8,253 bases of DNA from Clostridia bacterium (GTDB lineage Bacteria > Bacillota > Clostridia > Oscillospirales > Acutalibacteraceae). The translations under genes and the position numbers were made by a program. Below the pieces are notes generated by a model, which worked only from the letters and a program-made list of their open reading frames with translations, was not told where the DNA came from and searched no databases. This document shows positions 1 through 6,148 of the stretch, piece after piece (the first letter of the stretch is position 1; each line of letters opens with the position of its first letter). Where the stretch lies: the NCBI GenBank assembly GCA_017454565.1, contig JAFTCS010000196.1, positions 1-8,253 of the forward strand. The letters are read 5' to 3'.

Positions 1-370
1 CATTGCCGAACGGATTGCCTTCGCCCTGCATAGCGGCATATATCTCATCGCCAAGGGTATCCTTGTAGTCCTTCAGCACGTCATCCCTTGAACGGAAATG
101 AGCACTCTCAACATTATCAATAGCTTTAAGCTTTGCGCCGAGACTGTGCGACTCCGCATCATTCAGCTCGGGCAGCAGATATACGGTTATCTGGTCGTCG
201 TCTCCGATACTTGCTATAAGACTGTTCACGTTGACCGAAATAAGAGAGGCGGCACCTGTGATAATCAGGCACGAAACCAGCACGATCACCGAAGCCAGCG
301 ACATCATGCGGTTTGCCCAAACATTCCGGAAACCCTCTTTTATGAGGTATCCTGTACTTGAAAGCTTCAC
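1..370 (-). CDS. ftsX: Cell division protein FtsX, N-terminal part (runs off the left edge)
   Basis: FtsX is the membrane subunit of the FtsEX complex, which couples ATP use by FtsE to activation of peptidoglycan hydrolases at the division site or side wall. The first 123 residues are visible. A short cytoplasmic start (about residues 1-22) with the family-typical EGFRNVWANRMMSLAS stretch leads into one membrane segment at about 24-46. The start of the large extracellular domain follows, with ITVYLLPEL at 61-69 and a run ending GNPFGN at 118-123. FtsX proteins are usually near 300 residues, so more than half is missing. The start is GTG at 368-370, preceded by AAGGAGG (381-387 on the plus strand) ten bases upstream. 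It overlaps the ftsE stop in a GTGA arrangement, which indicates translational coupling. I see no frameshift. Family and start are firm; which hydrolase it controls cannot be seen. Confidence 0.93.
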   Translation of the reverse strand, partial: MKLSSTGYLIKEGFRNVWANRMMSLASVIVLVSCLIITGAASLISVNVNSLIASIGDDDQITVYLLPELNDAESHSLGAKLKAIDNVESAHFRSRDDVLKDYKDTLGDEIYAAMQGEGNPFGN

Positions 371-1098
371 TGAGCATCAGCCTCCTTATCATCCGTTTTG
401 TTCTCCTTATCGCTGTCCTTGTTCATTTCACCGGCAATAACGGCATCATGCAGTATGCTGCCGTCCTCTATCCATATTACCCTGCCGCCGAACTGCTTTA
501 CCAGGTCGTGCTCATGGGTAACTATTATCACCGTTGTACCGCTTTTGTTTATCTCATAGAGGGTTTTCATTATTTCAAAGGAAAGCTCCGGGTCAATATT
601 CCCCGTAGGCTCGTCTGCGATAAGCAAGCCGGGTTCGTTGACCAGCGCGCGGGCAAGGCTTACTCTCTGCTGTTCACCGCCGGAAAGCTGAGAGGGTCTG
701 CATTTTTCCTTGCCCTCCAGTCCCACCAGGGAAAGCATGCTCTGCACACGCTGATCTATTTTGTTTTTGGGTGCGCCAATGACCCTCATGGCAAAGGCTA
801 CGTTGTCGAAAACGCTCATTTTCTCAATGAGTCTGAAATCCTGAAACACGATGCCCATTGTTCTTCTGAGGTAGGGGATCTTTCCCTTTCTGATATTCAT
901 AAGGTCAAACCCGTTAACATTGACTTTGCCGAAGCTTGCCTTTTCCTCGCGGATAAGCACCTTCAGAAGAGTGCTTTTTCCTGCTCCTGACGGCCCAACG
1001 ATAAAAACGAATTCGCCGTCCTTTATTTCAAGGCTGAGGTCCCGCAGAGCTTCGGTACCGTTCGGATAGACCTTAGAGACATTTTCAAGCTGAATCAT
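367..1098 (-). CDS. ftsE: Cell division ATP-binding protein FtsE
   Basis: This is the cytoplasmic ABC ATPase of FtsEX, which drives FtsX to activate cell-wall hydrolases. It has 243 residues. Walker A is GPSGAGKS (35-42), the Q-loop glutamine is Q86 in VFQDFRL, the signature is LSGGEQQR (138-145), Walker B is LLIADEPTGN (158-167) with catalytic E163, and the switch histidine is H195. The FQDFRL stretch and ADEPTGN are typical of FtsE. The ATG at 1096-1098 is chosen because a GGAAGGAAG ribosome site lies just upstream and the protein then begins MIQLENVSKVY as in homologues. The frame stays open upstream to 1230, but that stretch contains the promoter. FtsE is usually about 228 residues; the excess here is a lysine- and acid-rich C-terminal tail (about 225-243). 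The gene overlaps ftsX by four bases and lies divergent from ilvD. Confidence 0.96.
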   Translation of the reverse strand: MIQLENVSKVYPNGTEALRDLSLEIKDGEFVFIVGPSGAGKSTLLKVLIREEKASFGKVNVNGFDLMNIRKGKIPYLRRTMGIVFQDFRLIEKMSVFDNVAFAMRVIGAPKNKIDQRVQSMLSLVGLEGKEKCRPSQLSGGEQQRVSLARALVNEPGLLIADEPTGNIDPELSFEIMKTLYEINKSGTTVIIVTHEHDLVKQFGGRVIWIEDGSILHDAVIAGEMNKDSDKENKTDDKEADAQ

Positions 1099-1146
1099 AC
1101 CGTTTCTTCCTTCCGTGCCGAAATATACATATTTACACATTATAGT

Positions 1147-1175
1147 ATTATACCCTAAAAGAACAGCTTCGTCAA
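1147..1175 (-). promoter_or_regulatory. Predicted sigma-A promoter for ftsEX
   Basis: Read on the minus strand there is a -35 box TTGACG (plus positions 1170-1175), a 17-base spacer and a -10 box TATAAT (1147-1152). This puts transcription start near 1140, about 40 bases before the ftsE ATG. Only one base departs from the consensus. A second TATAAT overlaps further downstream (1139-1144) but has no good -35 box. Basis: direct reading of the sequence plus the known housekeeping sigma consensus. Confidence 0.85.
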
Positions 1176-1452
1176 ACATTATTCCGGAATTTATCACGGT
1201 TTTTGAACAAGTTGAAAACTCTAAGCACATAAGACTGATAGCCGCCTGTTAGCAGAGAATGTTAAACAATTTTTCAACGCACCACTCGCGCATGGTAAAT
1301 TGTTTGAGTCGCGAGCAGTTAATTATCGGTCGGAATAAAGCGACTCCGCGAACAAGGGTGCGGCAGCTTCCCGCTGAAAAGGCCGGCGAAACTTTATTGT
1401 TATGTTTTATAGATTTTTCGTGCAGTTGCCCTGTTTCTGCGGAATAAAACGA
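1176..1452. repeat. Non-coding spacer with stacked inverted repeats, possibly a worn dispersed repeat
   Basis: This stretch lies between the two divergent promoters and holds no convincing gene. It contains a perfect 9-base inverted repeat, AAACAATTT (1264-1272) with AAATTGTTT (1297-1305). Directly abutting is a 7-base inverted repeat, GAGTCGC (1306-1312) with GCGACTC (1340-1346). A competing pairing joins CTCGCG (1285-1290) to CGCGAG (1310-1315). Further right are shorter nested arms, CGGC (1361-1364) with GCCG (1382-1385) around CAGC and GCTG. The short open frames crossing it have no ribosome site or recognisable protein. It could be a degenerate intergenic repeat, a small structured RNA, or a regulatory region. 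The inverted repeats are seen; their role is unknown. Confidence 0.45.
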
Positions 1453-1481
1453 TTGACAATATCTGTATAAGAATTTATAAT
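1453..1481 (+). promoter_or_regulatory. Consensus sigma-A promoter for ilvD
   Basis: A -35 box TTGACA (1453-1458), a 17-base spacer and a -10 box TATAAT (1476-1481) match the housekeeping consensus exactly. Transcription would start near 1488, giving a leader of about 49 bases before the ilvD ATG. That is too short for a T-box or long attenuator, so control, if any, would act at initiation. A weaker overlapping -10-like TATACT lies at 1489-1494. Confidence 0.9.
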
Positions 1482-1496
1482 ATATAAGTATACTAT

Positions 1497-1509
1497 CGGC
1501 AATTTGCCG
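1497..1509. promoter_or_regulatory. Short palindrome at the predicted ilvD transcription start
   Basis: CGGCAA and TTGCCG flank a single T (1497-1502, 1504-1509), a perfect 6+6 palindrome about 16 bases downstream of the -10 box. Such a position suits an operator for a dimeric repressor, or a small hairpin at the 5' end of the mRNA (5 pairs with a 3-base loop). The symmetry is seen directly; any regulator is inference. Confidence 0.4.
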
Positions 1510-1536
1510 TAAAAAATAAAAAGGCAGGTAATAACA

Positions 1537-3204
1537 ATGAACAGTGACGCTATCCATAACGGAGCAAAATGCGCTCCCCAGCGCTGTCTGCTGAGAGCAC
1601 TCGGCATGACGGACGAGGAAATGAAAAAACCAATGGTAGGTATCGTAAGCTCTTATAATGAGATCGTGCCCGGTCACATGAATATCGACAAGATCGTGGA
1701 GGCCGTAAAGCTTGGCGTTGCCATGGCAGGCGGCACACCCGTGGTTTTCCCGGCAATAGCTGTCTGCGACGGTATAGCAATGGGTCATCAGGGAATGAAG
1801 TATTCTCTTGTCACACGCGACCTTATTGCAGATTCTACCGAGTGCATGGCTATCGCTCATGCTTTTGACGCGCTTGTAATGGTCCCGAACTGCGACAAGA
1901 ACGTTCCCGGACTTCTCATGGCAGCGGCAAGGCTCAATATCCCCACAATATTCGTAAGCGGCGGCCCCATGTTGGCAGGCAGGGTAAAGGGCAGCAAGAC
2001 AAGCCTTTCAAGTATGTTTGAGGCTACAGGCTCTTACGCTGCCGGCAAGATAACCGCAGAAGAGCTTGACGAGTATGAAAACAAGGTTTGTCCCACATGC
2101 GGTTCCTGCTCCGGCATGTATACCGCAAACTCCATGAACTGTCTTACCGAGGTCCTTGGCATGGCTCTTAAGGGCAACGGACCCAGTCCCGCAGTCCATT
2201 CCGAGCGCATCAGACTGGCAAAGCATGCCGGCATGAAGGTTATGGAGCTTTATGAAAAGAACATAAGTCCACGTGACATTATGACAGAGGACGCTTTCCG
2301 CAATGCCCTGACTATGGATATGGCACTTGGCTGCAGCACCAACAGCATGCTCCATCTGCCGGCTATTGCACATGAATGCGGTATAGAGCTTAACCCCGAT
2401 ATAGCCAACGGTATCAGCGCCCACACACCTAACCTCTGCCACCTTGCACCTGCCGGCAGAGCATACATGGAGGATCTTAACGAGGCAGGCGGCGTTTATG
2501 CCGTTATGAACGAGATCAACAAGCTCGGTCTGCTCAGGACCGACATTATCACCTGCACAGGCAAGACCGTTGCCGAGAATATTGCAGGCTGCGTAAACAA
2601 GGATACCGACATCATCAGACCGGTTGAGAATCCTTACAGCGCCACAGGCGGAATTGCCGTTCTCAGAGGCAACCTTGCTCCCGATTCCTGCGTTGTAAAG
2701 CGCAGCGCGGTGGCTCCCGAGATGCTCAGACACTCCGGCCCTGCGCGTGTGTTTGACTGCGAAGAGGACGCAATGGACGCTATCAACGGCGGCAAGATCA
2801 ACGACGGCGATGTAGTAGTCATCCGTTATGAAGGCCCCAAGGGCGGCCCCGGCATGAGAGAGATGCTCAATCCCACCTCGGCTATCATGGGCAGAGGTCA
2901 GGGCGGCACTGTCGCGCTCATCACTGACGGACGTTTTTCAGGCGCTACCAGAGGCGCATCCATCGGTCACGTTTCACCCGAGGCTGCAGTGGGCGGCCCA
3001 ATTGCTCTCATAAAGGACGGCGACATCATCGACATAGATATCAACGCCAATACCCTTAACGTACGTCTTACAGACGAGGAGCTTGCCGCAAGACGTGCAG
3101 AGTGGACTCCCAGAGAGCCTAAGATCACCACAGGCTATCTTGCAAGATACGCTTCACTTGTCACATCAGGCAACAGAGGAGCTATCCTTGAGATCAAGAA
3201 GTGA
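1537..3204 (+). CDS. ilvD: Dihydroxy-acid dehydratase IlvD
   Basis: It removes water from 2,3-dihydroxy-3-methylbutanoate and 2,3-dihydroxy-3-methylpentanoate to give the 2-keto acids for valine, leucine and isoleucine. The enzyme is cytosolic and needs an iron-sulfur cluster and Mg2+. The 555-residue length is normal for the short form of the family. Visible motifs are SSYNEIVPGH (38-47), VCDGIAMGHQGM (76-87), NCDK (118-121, with C119 and the lysine that is carbamylated in studied homologues), CPTCGSCSGMYTANSMNCL (185-203), RYEGPKGGPGMREML (430-444) and TDGRFSG (463-469, with the conserved serine S468). The motif near residue 40 lacks the extra cysteine of the plant and mycobacterial [2Fe-2S] type, so an oxygen-sensitive [4Fe-4S] type is likely. 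ATG 1537 follows a modest AAGGCAGG (1521-1528). The gene appears monocistronic: no other ilv or leu gene is adjacent. Confidence 0.97.
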   Translation: MNSDAIHNGAKCAPQRCLLRALGMTDEEMKKPMVGIVSSYNEIVPGHMNIDKIVEAVKLGVAMAGGTPVVFPAIAVCDGIAMGHQGMKYSLVTRDLIADSTECMAIAHAFDALVMVPNCDKNVPGLLMAAARLNIPTIFVSGGPMLAGRVKGSKTSLSSMFEATGSYAAGKITAEELDEYENKVCPTCGSCSGMYTANSMNCLTEVLGMALKGNGPSPAVHSERIRLAKHAGMKVMELYEKNISPRDIMTEDAFRNALTMDMALGCSTNSMLHLPAIAHECGIELNPDIANGISAHTPNLCHLAPAGRAYMEDLNEAGGVYAVMNEINKLGLLRTDIITCTGKTVAENIAGCVNKDTDIIRPVENPYSATGGIAVLRGNLAPDSCVVKRSAVAPEMLRHSGPARVFDCEEDAMDAINGGKINDGDVVVIRYEGPKGGPGMREMLNPTSAIMGRGQGGTVALITDGRFSGATRGASIGHVSPEAAVGGPIALIKDGDIIDIDINANTLNVRLTDEELAARRAEWTPREPKITTGYLARYASLVTSGNRGAILEIKK

Positions 3205-3247
3205 TCTCAGCCCCGAAGTGAAATAACCGGATCGGAATAGTTTATGC

Positions 3248-3280
3248 TGTGCAGGGCAGTTGCCGAAACTGCTCTGCACA
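3248..3280 (+). terminator. Strong hairpin after ilvD, probable terminator
   Basis: Arms TGTGCAGGGCAGT (3248-3260) and ACTGCTCTGCACA (3268-3280) form 13 pairs with one G-T wobble around a 7-base loop. One more T-A pair can close inside the loop. It begins 44 bases past the ilvD stop. The tail is ATATGTTTTA rather than a clean run of T, so termination may be partial and some transcripts could read into the methyltransferase gene, which has no clear promoter of its own. It could also act as a 3' stabilising stem. Confidence 0.7.
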
Positions 3281-3308
3281 ATATGTTTTATGATATGAGG
3301 GATATTCA

Positions 3309-4172
3309 ATGAGAGAAGCCAACTGGAAGGACTACGAGCTTATTGACTGCTCTGAGGGCGAAAGGCTTGAACGCTGGGGAGACATCATCCTCATACGCCC
3401 GGACCCGCAGATAATCTGGAAGACCCGGCGCACTGACCCGCGCTGGAAAACTGCCCACGCAAGATACCTGCGCAGCTCCAGCGGAGGCGGCGCATGGCAG
3501 TATTACAAAAAGCTGCCCGACCAGTGGAAGATCTCCTACGGCAGCCTGACCTTCGGCATCAAGCCCATGGGCTTCAAGCACACGGGTGTATTTCCCGAAC
3601 AGGCCGTGAACTGGGATTTTGCCGCAGAGAAAATTCGCTCAGCCGGACGGCCGTTGAAAATACTCAACATGTTTGCCTACACAGGTGCAGCCACACTTGC
3701 GTGTCTTAGCGCCGGCGCTTCGGTCGCCCATGTTGACGCCTCAAAGGGCATGGTTCAGTGGGCGAAGGAGAACGCGGCTCTCAGCGGACTTTCAGACAGA
3801 CCGGTGCGCTGGCTTGTTGACGACTGTGTAAAGTTCGTTCAGCGTGAGCAGCGCCGCGGAAATAAATACGACGGCATCATCATGGATCCGCCGTCCTACG
3901 GCAGAGGCCCCGGCGGTGAGGTGTGGAAGCTTGAAGAGCAGCTTTTCTCACTGGCAGAGCTTTGCCTGCCCATTCTTTCCGAGGATGCGCGGTTTTTCAT
4001 CCTCAACTCTTATACCACAGGGCTGTCGCCGTCTGTAATGGAGTATCTTTTAGGCGTCATGCTGAAACCGCGTTTCGGCGGCAGAGTGAGCAGCTCTGAG
4101 ATAGGTCTGCACGTCACAAGTACAAATCTTGCCCTGCCCTGCGGAAGCACCGCTATATGGGAAAACGGGTGA
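3309..4172 (+). CDS. Class I SAM-dependent methyltransferase, RlmI-like (COG1092 type)
   Basis: This 287-residue protein has the fold and motifs of the family that includes 23S rRNA cytosine-5 methyltransferases such as RlmI. The SAM-binding motif I is NMFAYTGAATLA (120-131), the acidic motif II is VDASKGMVQWA (142-152), an acidic loop DD lies at 171-172, and the catalytic-loop motif IV is MDPPSYGRG (192-200). The N-terminal 90 residues precede HTGVFPEQ (91-98), which typically leads into the catalytic domain. RlmI itself is near 400 residues with an N-terminal PUA domain. That domain is absent or much reduced here, so the substrate (rRNA or other) cannot be assigned. ATG 3309 follows GAGGGAT (3297-3303). 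It sits alone between ilvD and the ECF cluster on the same strand. Confidence 0.85.
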   Translation: MREANWKDYELIDCSEGERLERWGDIILIRPDPQIIWKTRRTDPRWKTAHARYLRSSSGGGAWQYYKKLPDQWKISYGSLTFGIKPMGFKHTGVFPEQAVNWDFAAEKIRSAGRPLKILNMFAYTGAATLACLSAGASVAHVDASKGMVQWAKENAALSGLSDRPVRWLVDDCVKFVQREQRRGNKYDGIIMDPPSYGRGPGGEVWKLEEQLFSLAELCLPILSEDARFFILNSYTTGLSPSVMEYLLGVMLKPRFGGRVSSSEIGLHVTSTNLALPCGSTAIWENG

Positions 4173-4197
4173 CACCCCGGAGGCGCTTGTCGGGGTG
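4173..4197 (+). terminator. GC-rich hairpin directly after the methyltransferase stop
   Basis: CACCCCG (4173-4179) pairs with CGGGGTG (4191-4197), seven pairs around an 11-base loop, starting at the first base after the TGA. It is followed by ACTTTTG, a short T run. This could be a weak intrinsic terminator for the methyltransferase transcript, or one half of a repeat unit with the adjacent hairpin at 4206-4222. Confidence 0.55.
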
Positions 4198-4205
4198 ACT
4201 TTTGC

Positions 4206-4222
4206 GGCGCAGAGCCTGCGCC
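4206..4222. repeat. Second GC-rich palindrome, REP-like
   Basis: GGCGCAG (4206-4212) and CTGCGCC (4216-4222) are perfect complements around AGC. The stem is followed by CCCAAAATTT and preceded by TTTTGC, so neither strand has a long T run directly after it. GGCGCAG...CTGCGCC next to a C run resembles the short palindromes scattered between genes in many Oscillospiraceae. That comparison is from memory and not tested. Confidence 0.5.
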
Positions 4223-4383
4223 CCCAAAATTTCGCGTTGATAGTTTACTCTGACCGGAACTAAACGCATCGCGGCTGTTATTTCTTTCTGTGCGCGAGGG
4301 TAAGATTTCGGTTCATACTTAGAGCGGAGCGCAGCGGTCAAGCTGGCTGGCAAAGAAAGTGAAATACCAAAGGATTGATCTGA
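4223..4383. other. Non-coding spacer before the ECF cluster, no clear promoter
   Basis: No gene is supported here. A minus-strand frame (4153-4353) is open but runs through both hairpins and has no convincing ribosome site or family resemblance. I see no consensus promoter: TTGATA at about 4235 has only a poor -10 partner. No riboswitch class could be recognised. GC-rich short motifs such as GAGCGGAGCGCAGCGG and AGCTGGCTGGC occur near the right end. The promoter for ecfA1 is either non-consensus, within this stretch, or lies upstream with read-through. Confidence 0.4.
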
Positions 4384-5235
4384 TTGGGAAATTTTATTCA
4401 GGTAAAGGACCTATACTTTAAATATGAAGAAGATATTGACGGGCAGGAGGGCGATTTTGCGCTCAGAGGAATAGACCTGACCGTTGATAAGGGCGAGTTT
4501 GTGGCAGTGGTCGGTCACAACGGATCTGGAAAATCCACCCTTGCAAAGCATTTCAACGCGATATATCTTCCCACCACAGGCGATGTGATTGTTGACGGCA
4601 TGAACACCAAGGATGACGACCATGTATTCGATATCCGGAAAAAGGTAGGGCTTGTGCTGCAAAATCCCGATAACCAGATAGTGGCGGGCGTTGTAGAGGA
4701 GGACGTGGCTTTTGGCTGCGAGAATCTCGGCGTTCCCGCTGCCGAGATACGCAGGCGTGTGGACTCCGCCCTGAAAGCCGTTGACATGTACGAATACAGG
4801 CATCATTCCCCGGACAAGCTTTCCGGAGGACAGAAGCAGAGGGTGGCAATAGCCGGCATTATTGCAATGGAGCCGGAATGTATCGTTCTTGACGAGCCTA
4901 CGGCAATGCTTGACCCAAGGGGACGCGACGAGGTAATGGATACCATCACCAGGCTGAACCGCGAAAACGGCATTACTATCATCCTCATCACCCATTACAT
5001 GGAGGAGGCTGTGCTTGCCGGCAGAGTGGTAATGGTCGATCAGGGCAAGATATTCCTTGACGGCACACCGAAGGAGGTATTCTCAAAGGTCGAGCTGCTG
5101 AAACAGCACCGGCTTGACGTTCCGCAGGCGACCGAGCTTAATTACAAGCTGAAAGGCTGCGGCTTTGACGTGCCGGATTCGGTGCTTTCGGAGGAAGAAT
5201 GTGTCGCTGCGATAATGAAGCTCATAAAGGGATGA
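4384..5235 (+). CDS. ecfA1: Energy-coupling factor transporter ATPase EcfA1
   Basis: One of the two ABC ATPases that power an energy-coupling factor transporter for vitamins or related micronutrients; it acts on the cytoplasmic face bound to EcfT. It has 283 residues. Walker A is GHNGSGKS (44-51), the Q-loop Q93 lies in LQNPDNQ, the signature is LSGGQKQR (146-153), Walker B is CIVLDEPTAMLDP (166-178) with E171, and the switch histidine is H204. LQNPDNQ and TAMLDPRGR point to the A1 type. The start is TTG at 4384: the codon just before it is a stop, the first residues MGNFIQVKDLYFKY fit homologues, no in-frame ATG lies nearby, and AAAGGA (4369-4374) sits nine bases upstream. The C-terminal region (about 226-283) is the typical ECF ATPase extension. 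First gene of the ecfA1-ecfA2-ecfT-truA cluster. Confidence 0.95.
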   Translation: MGNFIQVKDLYFKYEEDIDGQEGDFALRGIDLTVDKGEFVAVVGHNGSGKSTLAKHFNAIYLPTTGDVIVDGMNTKDDDHVFDIRKKVGLVLQNPDNQIVAGVVEEDVAFGCENLGVPAAEIRRRVDSALKAVDMYEYRHHSPDKLSGGQKQRVAIAGIIAMEPECIVLDEPTAMLDPRGRDEVMDTITRLNRENGITIILITHYMEEAVLAGRVVMVDQGKIFLDGTPKEVFSKVELLKQHRLDVPQATELNYKLKGCGFDVPDSVLSEEECVAAIMKLIKG

Positions 5236-5256
5236 CAGGTTTTCGGAGGGAAAAGA

Positions 5257-6132
5257 ATGTCGGTCATTAAAGTAGAAAATATCAGTCTCACCTACGGAAA
5301 GGGCACGTCATTCTGCAAGACTGCCCTTGAAGACGTGAGCTTTGAAATAGAACAGGGCGAATTCTTAGGGATAATCGGTCACACGGGTTCGGGAAAATCC
5401 ACACTGGTGCAGCTGCTTAACGGTCTGCTGCGCCCCGACAAGGGCAGGATACTCCTGAACGGCCGTGATATCTGGGAAAAGCCTAAGCAGATAAGAGAGG
5501 TGCGCTTCAAGGTGGGCATGGTGTTCCAGTATCCGGAATACCAGCTTTTTGAAGAGACCGTGCGCAAGGATATTGCCTACGGCCCCAAAAACATGAAGCT
5601 CTCACCCGAGGAAATAGAAAAAAAGGTAGAGGACGCCGCACGTTTCACGGGTCTGCGCCCTGAGCTGCTTGACAAGTCTCCGTTTGACCTTTCAGGAGGC
5701 GAAAAGAGAAGGGCGGCCATAGCCGGCGTTATCGCCATGGACCCTGATGTGCTCATTCTGGACGAGCCGGCCGCAGGTCTTGACCCGCTGGGCAGGGATG
5801 CTCTGCTTTCGGAGATAAAGAGCTACCACGATATCCGCAAGAACACCGTTTTGCTGGTATCCCACAGCATGGAGGATATCGCCAGGATATCCGACAGGAT
5901 ACTTGTTATGAACAAGGGAAAAAATGTAATGCTGGACAGCGCCAAGGCAGTATTTTCAAAAGGACGTGAATTAGAGGCGATGGGGCTGCGTGTGCCGCAG
6001 ATAACAAGGATAATGATGCTCCTGAGGGAAAAGGGCATACCCGTAGACACAGGCGCCCTGACAGTCGAACAGGGTTTCAGTGAGGTGCTGGGCTGCCTTT
6101 CGCAGAAGCATTCAGCATCGGTTATCCCGTGA
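5257..6132 (+). CDS. ecfA2: Energy-coupling factor transporter ATPase EcfA2
   Basis: This is the partner ATPase that forms a heterodimer with EcfA1 beneath EcfT. It has 291 residues. Walker A is GHTGSGKS (41-48), the Q-loop Q91 lies in FQYPEYQLFEETV, the signature is LSGGEKRR (145-152), Walker B is VLILDEPAAGLDP (165-177) with E170, and the switch histidine is H203. FQYPEYQLFEETV and the RR that ends the signature are typical of the A2 subunit. ATG 5257 follows GGAGGG (5245-5250) with six bases between. The gap to ecfA1 is 21 bases, so the two are almost certainly cotranscribed. The last 15 residues are less conserved in style and hydrophilic. No motif is broken. Confidence 0.95.
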   Translation: MSVIKVENISLTYGKGTSFCKTALEDVSFEIEQGEFLGIIGHTGSGKSTLVQLLNGLLRPDKGRILLNGRDIWEKPKQIREVRFKVGMVFQYPEYQLFEETVRKDIAYGPKNMKLSPEEIEKKVEDAARFTGLRPELLDKSPFDLSGGEKRRAAIAGVIAMDPDVLILDEPAAGLDPLGRDALLSEIKSYHDIRKNTVLLVSHSMEDIARISDRILVMNKGKNVMLDSAKAVFSKGRELEAMGLRVPQITRIMMLLREKGIPVDTGALTVEQGFSEVLGCLSQKHSASVIP

Positions 6133-6148
6133 CTATCCGGAGGTGCTT

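Noticed and set aside
358..990. 210-codon plus-strand open frame opposite ftsE
   Set aside because: It is antisense to a clear FtsE with all ABC motifs, and its translation is unlike any protein I know.
1099..1230. A 44-residue N-terminal extension of FtsE in the same open frame
   Set aside because: The stretch holds the -35 and -10 boxes and the ribosome site of ftsE, and homologues begin at MIQLENV.
1482..1536. T-box or leader-peptide attenuator for ilvD
   Set aside because: The predicted leader is only about 49 bases, with no T-box sequence, no codon run for branched-chain residues and no terminator hairpin.
1249..1860. 203-codon minus-strand open frame across the spacer and the start of ilvD
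   Set aside because: It overlaps ilvD by more than 300 bases, crosses the ilvD promoter, and its translation resembles no family; it is a shadow frame.
2008..2733. 241-codon minus-strand open frame inside ilvD
   Set aside because: It is fully antisense to a conserved enzyme and arises from codon bias in the plus-strand gene.
4153..4353. 66-codon minus-strand open frame in the spacer before ecfA1
   Set aside because: It runs through two hairpins and into the methyltransferase end, has no good ribosome site and no recognisable product.
6080..6148. Longer EcfT start inside ecfA2
   Set aside because: The ATG at 6149 has a strong ribosome site and matches the family start; the longer form would add 23 residues read from the ecfA2 coding region.
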